This document shows, piece by piece, positions 55,494 through 64,000 of a stretch of DNA of 64,000 bases. Both the position numbers and the translations under genes were made by a program. The DNA is from Mucilaginibacter tolerans (GTDB lineage Bacteria > Bacteroidota > Bacteroidia > Sphingobacteriales > Sphingobacteriaceae): contig NZ_JAUMKB010000010.1 in NCBI RefSeq assembly GCF_030519375.1, positions 159,791 to 223,790 of the forward strand, read 5' to 3'. Within the stretch, counting starts at the first letter, position 1; the number at the start of each line of letters is the position of its first letter. The notes under the pieces were generated by a model, which was not told where the DNA came from, ran no database searches, and saw nothing but the letters and a program-made list of their open reading frames with translations.

Positions 55494-55630
55494 GAAATTT
55501 CACGATATGAATAGGTAACTCGATCCCGCAATTGTTCGGTATGCAAGGTAGCTGTAATTATAGCTACCTTGCTATTTGATCGATCACCATCGGAAAGGGT
55601 TCATTTCTGAGAAACTGATAAAAAATTGAA
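55494..55630 (+). terminator. Hairpin between susD and the downstream glycosidase
   Basis: GCAAGGTAGCT (55543-55553) pairs perfectly with AGCTACCTTGC (55562-55572) around an 8-base loop. There is no long T run, so it may lower rather than end transcription and could set susCD expression above that of the enzymes. Confidence 0.55.
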
Positions 55631-57772
55631 ATGGATTATATTTTAAGTAACCCCCTTAACCAAATAAAAAAATACATTTTTCTGCTTCCTCTTTTTTTAG
55701 GGCTAAATGCTAATGCCCAGGAAGTCAAACCAGGTACAATCAATCGTGAAGCGTTGGTGAGCAGGCATAATCCCAGGATCACCGATGCGCAATCGGCTGG
55801 CCCAACCCAGGTTGGAAACGGGACTTTTGCCTACGGGTTTGATATTACCGGGATGCAGACTTTTAACGATCAGTTTACCACGATGTCGCACTGGAGTTGG
55901 CACAGTACGAAACCACCCAAAGGATTAAGCCCGGCAGATTTTAAACAGACAGCCGTCAACACCCATGGAAGAATGGTAGATTATCCGCTGCCTAACACTA
56001 ATCAGCCCGGATTAACACAATGGCTCGCCAGCAATCCCCACCGTTTCAACTTAGGAAGGATAGGATTGTTGTTGAAAAAGGAAGACGGCAGTATGGCCAA
56101 GATAAGTGACCTTCAAAACCCGGTTCAATATTTAAACCTGTGGACAGGTGTAGCAGAAAGCAATTTTACAATTGATGGGCAAAAGGTAAAAGTCACAACG
56201 ATATGTGATCCTGATAAAGACATCATTGGGTTCAGGATTGAATCTGTAATGGCTCAAAAGGGCCGGTTAGGTATTTTTATAGAGTTCCCTTATGCCAGCC
56301 TTGACTATTTTAGCAACGGTTCTGATTATAATAAGCCTGCATTACATCAAACGCAATTAAATACAATCAATAAAAATTCAGTCATATTTAACCGGAAATT
56401 GGATAGCACCAGTTACCAGGTAGCCTGTAAATGGGCTGGAAACGGTGACTTAAAAAAACAAAAGGATCACCGGTATATTTTCTATCCCGGAAAAAATGAA
56501 ACTTCCGTAGAATGTGTTTTTGCTTTTTCGCCATCAAAAATTAATTACACCTTACCTGCCTTTTCCCTGATAAAAGCAAGAAGCATAGTTCACTGGCCTG
56601 CTTTTTGGAAAAGCGGAGGAGCCATCGATCTTTCTGAAAGTAAAGATCCCCGATGGTTCGAACTGGAAAGACGAATTGTTTTGTCGCAATATGTAATGGC
56701 GATAAATGCTGCGGGCAATTACCCGCCGCAGGAAACGGGCCTTGTGAATAATAGCTGGTACGGCAGGTTTCACTATGAAATGTATTGGTGGCACGCTGCC
56801 CACTATGCGTTGTGGGATCGCTGGTCCTTGTTAAATAATAGCCTTCACGTTTATGCCGATAATTTGACATCGTCATTAAAACGGGCGAAACGACAAGGCT
56901 ATGTGGGGGCTAGATGGCCAAAATGTACCGGTCCGGACGGACGGGAATGGCCCGATGTCACGCATGCCTTCCTGATCTGGCAGCAGCCGCACCCTATTTT
57001 TTTTGCGGAGCTGGATTATCGCGTTCATCCGACCTTACAAACACTAAAAAAATGGGATCAGATTGTTGAACATACAGCAGATTTTTTAGCATCTTACGCT
57101 TTTCTGGATCGTAGCCGGGATGAATACATTTTGGGCCCGCCTATAAAAACAGTTCCGGAAAATAACGATCCGCTAGTTACACAAAACCCTGCATTGGAGT
57201 TGGCTTATTGGCGGTTCGGTTTGCAAACTGCTCAGCAATGGCGCAAAAAACTTAAATTGGCCCCTAACCCTAAGTGGGATAATGTACTGAAAAAACTTGC
57301 GCCCTTACCGGTGAAGGACAGCTTGTACCAGCAGTGGGAAAATATTGACGGTATGTGGACAAAATATAACTACGAGCACCCGGCTATGACCGGAGTTTTA
57401 GGAATGCTGCCGGGCAATGGCGCCGATTTGAAAATCATGGAAAAAACCTACCAAAAGGTCCGGTCCGTTTGGGAATATGACAAATGCTGGGGCTGGGATT
57501 TCCCGATGGTAGCCATGTGCGCTGCCCGGCTCGGTCATCCAACTGACGCGGTGGATATGCTTTTACATCGATCCAAAAGATTTGGTTTTGATGAGCATGG
57601 TTTCGTTGGTGGGGGGAACCCCTATCCTTATATTCCTTCAAATGGAGGCCTGTTATACGCTATAGCCCTAATGACGGCGGGCTGGGATGGCGATAAAAAC
57701 GCACCGGAACCCGGTTGGCCAAAAGACGGTTCGTGGGTAGTTAAATGGGAGGACTTAAAAAAGGCGCCTTAA
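55631..57772 (+). CDS. Six-hairpin (alpha/alpha)6-barrel glycosidase, GH65/GH95-like, secreted
   Basis: The 713-residue protein has a signal peptide (about 1-29, LPLFLGLNANAQ) and an N-terminal beta-sandwich (about 50-330, VGNGTFAYGFDITGMQTFND). A helical barrel follows with WYGRFHYEMYWWHAAHYALW, GARWPKCTGPDGREWP and GNPYPYIPSNGGLLYAIALM. The pattern is that of GH65/GH95-type inverting enzymes, but I cannot place the family or catalytic acid with certainty. It would act on oligosaccharides in the periplasm and is followed by GH31. Confidence 0.8.
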   Translation: MDYILSNPLNQIKKYIFLLPLFLGLNANAQEVKPGTINREALVSRHNPRITDAQSAGPTQVGNGTFAYGFDITGMQTFNDQFTTMSHWSWHSTKPPKGLSPADFKQTAVNTHGRMVDYPLPNTNQPGLTQWLASNPHRFNLGRIGLLLKKEDGSMAKISDLQNPVQYLNLWTGVAESNFTIDGQKVKVTTICDPDKDIIGFRIESVMAQKGRLGIFIEFPYASLDYFSNGSDYNKPALHQTQLNTINKNSVIFNRKLDSTSYQVACKWAGNGDLKKQKDHRYIFYPGKNETSVECVFAFSPSKINYTLPAFSLIKARSIVHWPAFWKSGGAIDLSESKDPRWFELERRIVLSQYVMAINAAGNYPPQETGLVNNSWYGRFHYEMYWWHAAHYALWDRWSLLNNSLHVYADNLTSSLKRAKRQGYVGARWPKCTGPDGREWPDVTHAFLIWQQPHPIFFAELDYRVHPTLQTLKKWDQIVEHTADFLASYAFLDRSRDEYILGPPIKTVPENNDPLVTQNPALELAYWRFGLQTAQQWRKKLKLAPNPKWDNVLKKLAPLPVKDSLYQQWENIDGMWTKYNYEHPAMTGVLGMLPGNGADLKIMEKTYQKVRSVWEYDKCWGWDFPMVAMCAARLGHPTDAVDMLLHRSKRFGFDEHGFVGGGNPYPYIPSNGGLLYAIALMTAGWDGDKNAPEPGWPKDGSWVVKWEDLKKAP

Positions 57773-57803
57773 ATAAGTTGTTATATAAAACATTAAACTT
57801 CGT

Positions 57804-59951
57804 ATGAAAAAAAAAGTAATCCGTGTCTTAACCATATTCATACTCATTCACGCTGGTTTTATCAAAGCAGATGCCCAGGTTGAAAGCCTGGCACCAGGTG
57901 TGGAAAAGATATCATCGGGTATCGTCGATAAATTTACACCTTATAGTTTTTGTGAGGAATTGCCCTTAAAAACTGCGCTGGGCGAACTGCCTGCAGGCAA
58001 ACTGCCATTTAACATTAACGACATCAAAATAAATATAAATAACAGGGGAGTAGTAGTTGAAATTCCGCTGGATGATAAAGAACAATTGTATGGTTTTGGC
58101 TTGCAGTTGGGCTCATTCAATCAACGGGGATTAAAGATAAGGCCTATCGTCAATGATAACCCGTTGAATGACCTTGGATATACTCACGGGCCTGCGACTT
58201 TTTATGTGTCCAATAGAGGTTACGGCATTTTAATCAATACAGCCCGTTACGCCACGTTTTATTGTGGCAATACTGAGAAGTTAAGCGACCACAATAACGC
58301 TATTCCCTCAACACGTAAAGATGGTAATTCTGTGCAGGATCTCTATCAAAATGATAACCAAACATCCAGCAATGTGACTGTTGATATCCCGGGAGCAAAG
58401 GGAATAGAAGTATTTGTTTTTGAAGGCCCCGATCTGAAAAATGCCATACAGCGATATAATTTATTTGCCGGTGGGGGAGCCTTACCTGCTATATGGGGCC
58501 TTGGCATTAAATACCGCGTAAAGGCCGACTTTAATCAACAAGAAGCAGAAAAAATGGCCGCCTATTTTCGAAATAACCATATTCCTTGCGACGTATTGGG
58601 TATTGAACCGAAATGGCAAACTGCAGCCTATTCCTGCTCCTATGTGTGGAGTAAAGATTATTTCCCATCGCCGGATGCCTTCATTGACAGTATGACCCAT
58701 CAGGGCTTTCATATAAATCTATGGGAGCATGCCTTTGTATCCCCCAAATCCCCGCTATATCAGCCCCTTAAGAATAAAGCAGGCAATTACCTGGTATGGA
58801 ACGGGTTGGTGCCTGATTTTGCCGACACAGCGGCGCGTAAAATTTTTGCCGGTTATCATGAGCATACATTTGTAAAAGAAGGGATTTCCGGCTTTAAATT
58901 GGATGAATGCGATAACTCTAATATTGCCTTCGGCAGCAACGCCTGGAGTTTTCCTGAACTCAGCCAATTTCCTTCGGGCATTGACGGAGAAAAGATGCAC
59001 CAGTTATTTGGGGTGCTTTATCAGAAAACTATTTACGGCATTTACAAGAAATTGAATTTACGTACCTACCTTGACGTACGGGCATCAAATGACTTCGCGT
59101 CTTCCTATCCGGCCGCTTTATACAGCGATACTTACGATCATAACCAATACATCAAAATGATATTGAATTCGGGGTTCTCGGGAATGATCTGGTCGCCGGA
59201 AGTAAGGGAGTCAAATTCAATAAAAGATTTTATACGCCGAAGCCAGACAGCCGTATTATCGGCGCAAAGCCTGTTTAATTCATGGTACCTAAGGAACCCG
59301 CCATGGCTGCAGATCAATAGAAAAATGAACAATGATGGCCAGTTGATGGACAATGCCAGGGAAGTGGAAGCTGACATACGCAAGTTGTTTGAATTCAGGA
59401 TGAGCCTGATTCCCTACCTTTATAATGCTTTTGCGATGTATCATTTTAAAGGCATACCACCTTTCAGGGCTTTGGTAATGGATTATCCGGATGATAAAAA
59501 TACCTTCAATCTGTCAGATGAATATATGATAGGCGATGGCCTGTTAGCAGCTCCATTAACCGAAAAACAAGACGAAAGGACAGTTTATCTGCCGGCGGGA
59601 TACTGGTATGATTATAATACCAATCAAAAATACCAGGGCGGTAAGCAATACAGCATTAAACCGGCATTAAACCAGCTGCCCCTATTTATTAAAGAAGGAA
59701 CAATTTTACCATTGGCCAAGCCCGTTGAGCATGTAACAGCTGGAGAGGTATTTGAAATCACCTGTTACGTTTATGGTCAGGGGCCGGCGTCAGCTACCCT
59801 TTTTGAAGATGATGGTAATACATTTAATTATGATGCAGGCGCGTTTAATACGGTTCAGCTCAATTGGGATGGTAGAAAAGGTAAGGTTGTCCGCAGTGGA
59901 AAATTCAAACATTACAACTATTTAGTAAAAAGCTGGCAACTTATACGTTAA
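57804..59951 (+). CDS. GH31 family glycoside hydrolase, secreted
   Basis: The 715-residue protein has a signal peptide (about 1-25). An N-terminal galactose-mutarotase-like domain (YGFGLQLGSFNQRGL, about 90-105) is followed by a GH31 barrel with LWEHAFVSPKSPLY, nucleophile D367 in GFKLDECDNS, RASNDFASSYPAALYSDTYD and SGMIWSPEVRES. C-terminal beta domains include LPAGYWYDYNTNQKYQGG. It would cleave alpha-linked glucose, xylose or galactose residues. It is the last enzyme of the second PUL and starts 31 bases after the previous stop. Confidence 0.93.
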   Translation: MKKKVIRVLTIFILIHAGFIKADAQVESLAPGVEKISSGIVDKFTPYSFCEELPLKTALGELPAGKLPFNINDIKININNRGVVVEIPLDDKEQLYGFGLQLGSFNQRGLKIRPIVNDNPLNDLGYTHGPATFYVSNRGYGILINTARYATFYCGNTEKLSDHNNAIPSTRKDGNSVQDLYQNDNQTSSNVTVDIPGAKGIEVFVFEGPDLKNAIQRYNLFAGGGALPAIWGLGIKYRVKADFNQQEAEKMAAYFRNNHIPCDVLGIEPKWQTAAYSCSYVWSKDYFPSPDAFIDSMTHQGFHINLWEHAFVSPKSPLYQPLKNKAGNYLVWNGLVPDFADTAARKIFAGYHEHTFVKEGISGFKLDECDNSNIAFGSNAWSFPELSQFPSGIDGEKMHQLFGVLYQKTIYGIYKKLNLRTYLDVRASNDFASSYPAALYSDTYDHNQYIKMILNSGFSGMIWSPEVRESNSIKDFIRRSQTAVLSAQSLFNSWYLRNPPWLQINRKMNNDGQLMDNAREVEADIRKLFEFRMSLIPYLYNAFAMYHFKGIPPFRALVMDYPDDKNTFNLSDEYMIGDGLLAAPLTEKQDERTVYLPAGYWYDYNTNQKYQGGKQYSIKPALNQLPLFIKEGTILPLAKPVEHVTAGEVFEITCYVYGQGPASATLFEDDGNTFNYDAGAFNTVQLNWDGRKGKVVRSGKFKHYNYLVKSWQLIR

Positions 59952-60245
59952 CAATTTATTGCCTCTAATCCAGTTTATCTTCCCAACTCGCTAATTTGAA
60001 TCAGTTATCAGAAATATCGCTAAATGATAAAAAAATAATAATAAATGAAGGTAAGAATATTTAAAAGAAGCTACTAACGTATTTGGATATGCTATGAGTT
60101 TCCAACGTAAAATCTCTAACAAAAAATAAACTTAAAATATCATACAAATAGCTGAAAATCAATGCCTGAATGGTCTATTATTTGTGTCAAAATACCATTT
60201 TATGCGCCAAATCGCAGCAGACAGGGGCTTTAAAGTTTGCAATTA
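59952..60245. other. AT-rich intergenic region
   Basis: No gene or clear hairpin lies between the GH31 gene and the convergent PorP/SprF gene. Confidence 0.4.
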
Positions 60246-61148
60246 TTACAAAAGCTTGGGTTGGGTATTGTTTCCAAACCGATAAGTTAATGTGATCTCG
60301 TGTATGGAAGAATTTAACCCGCCCAGGTTAACGGAAGCTGTGTTAAATTGATAGCTATATCCTAATTTGAATGAATTCATGTTGACAGATAAAATTCCGG
60401 CGGCTTCATTATCCGTTCGATAGTTAATTCCAACACCCAGCATGTCTTTTAGAAAAATGACACTGGAAAGGTTAGCTGTTACGGGTACTCCCCTTGTATA
60501 AGCCACCATTGCAGCTGGTTTTAGCTTAATGCCTTCGGCCAATTCAGTTATAAATGCACCCGAAAAATAATAATGATTTCTGTCGTTAACATTACTCTGT
60601 AAAGATGCAGTTCCTAACCCTGTTATTGTTAGTTCCGGCATAGATACTCCAATGTAATAATTGTCACTATAGTACAGCACCCCAAATCCGATATTGGGCC
60701 GGGTTTGCCTGACATCATCCCTGAATTGTGGATCCGATGCGTCAAGACTGGAGAAGTTGGCTACATAGTTTTTCAAACCGACACTCATAGAGACTCCAAG
60801 ATACTCTGAGTCGGTTAACTGAATCCCCTTGGAAAGGAATGCACTAAATTGTGTATTGTGTTCAACCGCGAACTGGTCACTCATAACCAAGATCCCCGCA
60901 GAGCCGCCTAAAGATTCAACAGGCACGTTGCCGTTTAGTATAAATGTACGCGGCGCTCCTTGTATCCCCACAAACTGATTCCTTACCAGGGCGCTTACCG
61001 AGCCTGTTTTATCCAGCAAAGAATAAGCCTGGTTAAATGGCGTGAGGTTATCCATATACTGTGTATAACCAAATTGTTGTTGTGCGCTAAGCACGGTTGC
61101 AAACCCTATTAATATAAAGCAAAGCATCCATTGTTTAAACCTTTTCAT
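60246..61148 (-). CDS. PorP/SprF-family type IX secretion outer membrane protein
   Basis: The 300-residue protein has a signal peptide (about 1-22, TVLSAQ). The PorP/SprF layout is QFGYTQYMDNLTPFNQAYSL, then VRNQFVGIQGAPRTF, SLGGSAGILVMSDQF and a beta barrel ending LTYRFGNN. These proteins help the T9SS deliver or anchor surface proteins. It follows the large MBG-repeat protein on the same strand by 20 bases, a standard pairing of substrate and partner. Confidence 0.95.
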   Translation of the reverse strand: MKRFKQWMLCFILIGFATVLSAQQQFGYTQYMDNLTPFNQAYSLLDKTGSVSALVRNQFVGIQGAPRTFILNGNVPVESLGGSAGILVMSDQFAVEHNTQFSAFLSKGIQLTDSEYLGVSMSVGLKNYVANFSSLDASDPQFRDDVRQTRPNIGFGVLYYSDNYYIGVSMPELTITGLGTASLQSNVNDRNHYYFSGAFITELAEGIKLKPAAMVAYTRGVPVTANLSSVIFLKDMLGVGINYRTDNEAAGILSVNMNSFKLGYSYQFNTASVNLGGLNSSIHEITLTYRFGNNTQPKLL

Positions 61149-61168
61149 TTTACTCCTCCCTGGGTTTA

Positions 61169-64000
61169 TTAATATTTAATAACAAAATAACCTGTTTTAC
61201 GCTTTAAGACCCCTTCCACCTTGTATTCAAGCAGATAGAAATAAGAGCCCGGCTGCTGCATTGCTTTGTTGATATTTGAATGGCCATCAAAGACTTTGTT
61301 GACATTGTCATAACCTGATATATCAAATATTTGGGCACCGCTTCTATTCATGAGTATTACCCTATTATCAGGATAGTATTCAATATTATTGATAATAAGA
61401 ACATCATTGATACCATCACCGTTGGGTGACATAGCCTGCTTAACTACAGGTTCGCTCTTCAGGAGTGAACTGGCGATATCATTCCTGGTATTAGATATTT
61501 CCGCCATCGTTAATACTTTAGCTGAGTTGCAGGTTGGCGCAGCGGTATTTGCATCTGAATGCACCTGCAGGTTACCGCCTCCAAGAGATTGCTTCACCGT
61601 TTTATTGGTCGCCGCATTCCAATTATTGGAATAAAGCAAATTACCCTTGCTGTCCGTTAAAGTTATTGCAATTAAATCGCCCGACGTATTGCTGCCCGGT
61701 CCCGGCTCACAGTTATCGGTCATTTCAACGGTAAGGTTATTGTTTCCGACCGTACTTATAAGTGCCCCGGTTGTTGCATTAAAAATGTTTATAGTAGCGT
61801 TACCAGATGTGAACGCCGCAGTAGCAGGCGCGTTTGAGGTCGCAGGTATAACAGTAAGCGTGAGCACTTTAGGTGCGCTTATTTGGTAGATAAAGTTTCC
61901 ATTACGTATGGTTCCATTAAATCCTCCACCCTGAATATTAGTCAGCGTCTTGTTCCATTTAACGTTAAAGCCAAAATTAGTCTTGGTATTTGGCGCCCCT
62001 GCGTAGGTGCCCGCGCTTGGATACCCGCCGGCACCCATCACCACAAATCCGCCGCCGGTCAGGAAGTCAGATGTTCTGCTCGACACGGTAACCTCTGTGT
62101 TTGCCTCGCTACAAGCGGTTGAGTTTAAAAAGTTTCCGTCTATGGTCCAGGCTACAAGTGTGGTCTTGGACAGATTGGTGCCAATATCGTCCAGCATACT
62201 ATAGTTGTATATCGCCAGGGCAGCGGTTGAACTTGGATCCAAAACGGCTGTGTAAGGCCCGCCGTTGTTGTCAGTCGTGAATTTGACTGTAGCAGTCCTT
62301 GCATCAGCTCCACCTGCTGCATTGATTACTATACTCAGATTGACATGAGTCGAGCTTAATGAAACATCAGTATTGGCAAACATCACGCCATTGTAAGCAG
62401 CACATACGGCAAGCTTATTGATGGATAAGGTACCTGGCACATAACTGATACTATAGTTGGGGTTCACTGCCCCGGATGCTGTTATCGAATAATTTCCCAC
62501 AGGTGACGATAAGGTACCTGTTGTACTAATCGTAGGCTGCGTGGTTAGGCTGGATGAGTTATCCCCATTCACAAAACCGGTATAGCTAACTGTCAGCACC
62601 GGAAGTCCAGCACCGTAATCCTTGCTCTTGTTATCCGCCGTAATGGTCAACCCTACTTTATTTACTGTTAAGGTACCGGCCACGTAGCTGATTGTATAGT
62701 TGGGATTCACCGCACCTGACGCGGTGATGGGGTAGGTGTTAACCGGCGATGCGGCGGTGGCTGTTGTACTGATCGTCGGCTGTGTGGTTAGACTGGAGGA
62801 GTTATCCCCGTTGACAAAACCGGTATAGCTAGCTGTCAGCGCCGGAAGGGCGGCACCGTAGTTCTTGCTCTTGTTATCCGAAGTAATGATCAACCCTACT
62901 TTGTTCACCGTTAAGGTACCCGCCACATAGCTGATTGTATAGTTGGGGTTCACTGCACCTGAAGCTGTGATAGGGTAGGTGTTCACCGGCGATGCGGCGG
63001 TTGCTGTTGTACTGATCGTTGGCTGCGTAGTCAGACTTGCAGCGCCATCACCATTCACAAAACCGTTATAGCTAACTGTCAGCGCCGGAAGAGCCGCACC
63101 ATAATTCTTGCTTTTGTTGTCAACCGTAATGGTTAATGGCGCGGATGCCACTGTGAGTAACTGGTATTGCGTACTGCTTCCATTAAAGGCCTTTATATTG
63201 GTTGTACCTGCGGCTTTAATATGAATCTTACCATTGACAATAGTTGCGACCGCTGGATTGCTACTCGTATATGTTACCGTTGCAAGGTTATTGAAACTTG
63301 ATGCTCCCGGATCAAAATCAGCAGTTCCATATACCTGGCCCGGAATAGGGTTAAACGTGATCGGTACAGCGTTAACCATTAGTGCACCATCTTTGTAGTT
63401 TATTGTATAATTCGGACTTATCGCTCCTGAAGCAGTGATGGTGTACGTACCAACTGGTGAGTTGATAGTAGCTAAAGTCGTGATGCTTGGCTGGGTAGCT
63501 AAACTTGACGAATTTTCGTTATTTACGAAGCCCGAATAGGTTACTGTTAATGGTGGGTTGTCAAAACCGAAATATCTGCTTTTGTTATCAGCAGTTATAG
63601 TCAGTGCTGCCGGATTAACAGTTATGGTGCCGGCATTATAACTAATTGAGTAATTATTTGCGTTAAATGTTCCGCCTATTGGCGCTGATGCGTATACTGC
63701 TCCTGGATAACTACCGGCGCGGTCTAGTGCCGAAGAACCTGACCCATAATCAATAGTTACACTACCAATGGCCTCTCCATTTTTTAAACCCGTTGAAGTG
63801 AAAGCGGTTGATCCGGTCATTTCTGTTAATTTAGCACCATATGTCTTAGTAACATCTTTAGCAGTGATAGTCAGGCTAGCCGGGATGATGGAAAAGTTTG
63901 TCCCAATATAGCTCAGGGTATAATTTGTGCCCAATGCCACTGTGCCCTGGCCGATCGGGTAGCTGCCCACGGCTTCTCCCGATGTGCGGCTTAGCGCGCC
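61169..64000 (-). CDS. MBG-repeat surface protein with gliding-motility/T9SS C-terminal domain, 5' partial
   Basis: The frame is open to the right edge (codons from 63971 on read GALSRTSGEA), so the start lies outside the window and 943 residues are visible. It is built of MBG-type Ig-like repeats of about 80 residues (LTITADNKSK...YGA then GFVNGD then ASGAVNPNYTISY). A central part follows (about 530-840 from the right edge, GFNVKWNKTLTNIQGGGF). A C-terminal domain closes it (SPNGDGINDVLIINNIEYYPDN, VILMNRSGAQIFD, GSYFYLLEY), the CHU-type sorting signal for the type IX secretion system. It is likely a cell-surface adhesin or exported matrix protein. Confidence 0.93.
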   Translation of the reverse strand, partial: GALSRTSGEAVGSYPIGQGTVALGTNYTLSYIGTNFSIIPASLTITAKDVTKTYGAKLTEMTGSTAFTSTGLKNGEAIGSVTIDYGSGSSALDRAGSYPGAVYASAPIGGTFNANNYSISYNAGTITVNPAALTITADNKSRYFGFDNPPLTVTYSGFVNNENSSSLATQPSITTLATINSPVGTYTITASGAISPNYTINYKDGALMVNAVPITFNPIPGQVYGTADFDPGASSFNNLATVTYTSSNPAVATIVNGKIHIKAAGTTNIKAFNGSSTQYQLLTVASAPLTITVDNKSKNYGAALPALTVSYNGFVNGDGAASLTTQPTISTTATAASPVNTYPITASGAVNPNYTISYVAGTLTVNKVGLIITSDNKSKNYGAALPALTASYTGFVNGDNSSSLTTQPTISTTATAASPVNTYPITASGAVNPNYTISYVAGTLTVNKVGLTITADNKSKDYGAGLPVLTVSYTGFVNGDNSSSLTTQPTISTTGTLSSPVGNYSITASGAVNPNYSISYVPGTLSINKLAVCAAYNGVMFANTDVSLSSTHVNLSIVINAAGGADARTATVKFTTDNNGGPYTAVLDPSSTAALAIYNYSMLDDIGTNLSKTTLVAWTIDGNFLNSTACSEANTEVTVSSRTSDFLTGGGFVVMGAGGYPSAGTYAGAPNTKTNFGFNVKWNKTLTNIQGGGFNGTIRNGNFIYQISAPKVLTLTVIPATSNAPATAAFTSGNATINIFNATTGALISTVGNNNLTVEMTDNCEPGPGSNTSGDLIAITLTDSKGNLLYSNNWNAATNKTVKQSLGGGNLQVHSDANTAAPTCNSAKVLTMAEISNTRNDIASSLLKSEPVVKQAMSPNGDGINDVLIINNIEYYPDNRVILMNRSGAQIFDISGYDNVNKVFDGHSNINKAMQQPGSYFYLLEYKVEGVLKRKTGYFVIKY
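62408..63136 (-). repeat. Three tandem 243-bp units encoding MBG repeats
   Basis: Three in-frame units of 81 codons start at 63136, 62893 and 62650 (descending). They share long identical runs at the protein level, such as SLTTQPTISTTATAASPVNTY in the first two. A more divergent unit lies at about 63370-63604. Confidence 0.85.

Noticed and set aside
62408..63136. CRISPR array
   Set aside because: The repeats are 243-bp in-frame protein units without spacers.

Overview
The window looks like a chromosomal segment of a Bacteroidota bacterium, most likely a Sphingobacteriaceae (Mucilaginibacter/Pedobacter-like) saprophyte. The evidence is SusC/SusD pairs, a hybrid two-component regulator, a PorP/SprF-type type IX secretion protein, a gliding-motility-type surface protein with MBG repeats, several signal-peptide glycoside hydrolases, and promoter motifs of the TAnnTTTG type. 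No rRNA, tRNA or CRISPR array was seen.

Region 1 (1-10.7 kb) is a defence-type island. Five tightly overlapping plus-strand genes (591-8749) encode a protein with two GHKL ATPase modules (an N-terminal MORC/MutL/Hsp90-like one and a C-terminal histidine-kinase-like one), a large partner with a receiver-like domain, a complete m5C DNA methyltransferase, a Vsr-type nicking endonuclease and a protein with a D-QxK (Mrr-like) nuclease motif. A RusA-like resolvase follows at 8845, and a convergent SMEK-domain protein lies at 9639. A winged-helix-like gene runs off the left edge on the minus strand. This is the best candidate for an undescribed system: a phosphorelay-like or ATPase-gated restriction-modification module.

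Region 2 (10.7-16.5 kb) is a scarred junction. It holds small oxidoreductase/regulator genes, a frameshifted SDR gene, a 92-bp repeat present twice, IS21-like end remnants, and a deletion scar where an esterase and a response regulator truncate each other.

Region 3 (16.5-32 kb) is a glycan utilisation locus: GH29 fucosidase, GH92 mannosidase and GH2 beta-galactosidase (minus), with a hybrid two-component regulator and a second GH2 enzyme (plus). Its SusC gene survives only as a roughly 107-codon fragment that abuts a GC-rich foreign-looking stretch.

Region 4 (32-44 kb) is rich in signalling genes: a PAS sensor with a DHp helix but no ATPase domain, a receiver-kinase hybrid lacking a sensor, a CHASE3 kinase with a long coiled coil, two orphan receivers and the remnant of a third. 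Small housekeeping-like and hypothetical genes lie between them.

Region 5 (44-60 kb) contains an AraC regulator, an amidohydrolase and a second, intact PUL (PhyH dioxygenase, TIM-barrel isomerase and AraC regulator on minus; SusC, SusD, a six-hairpin glycosidase and GH31 on plus). Region 6 (60.2-64 kb) encodes PorP/SprF and a large MBG-repeat surface protein that continues beyond the right edge.
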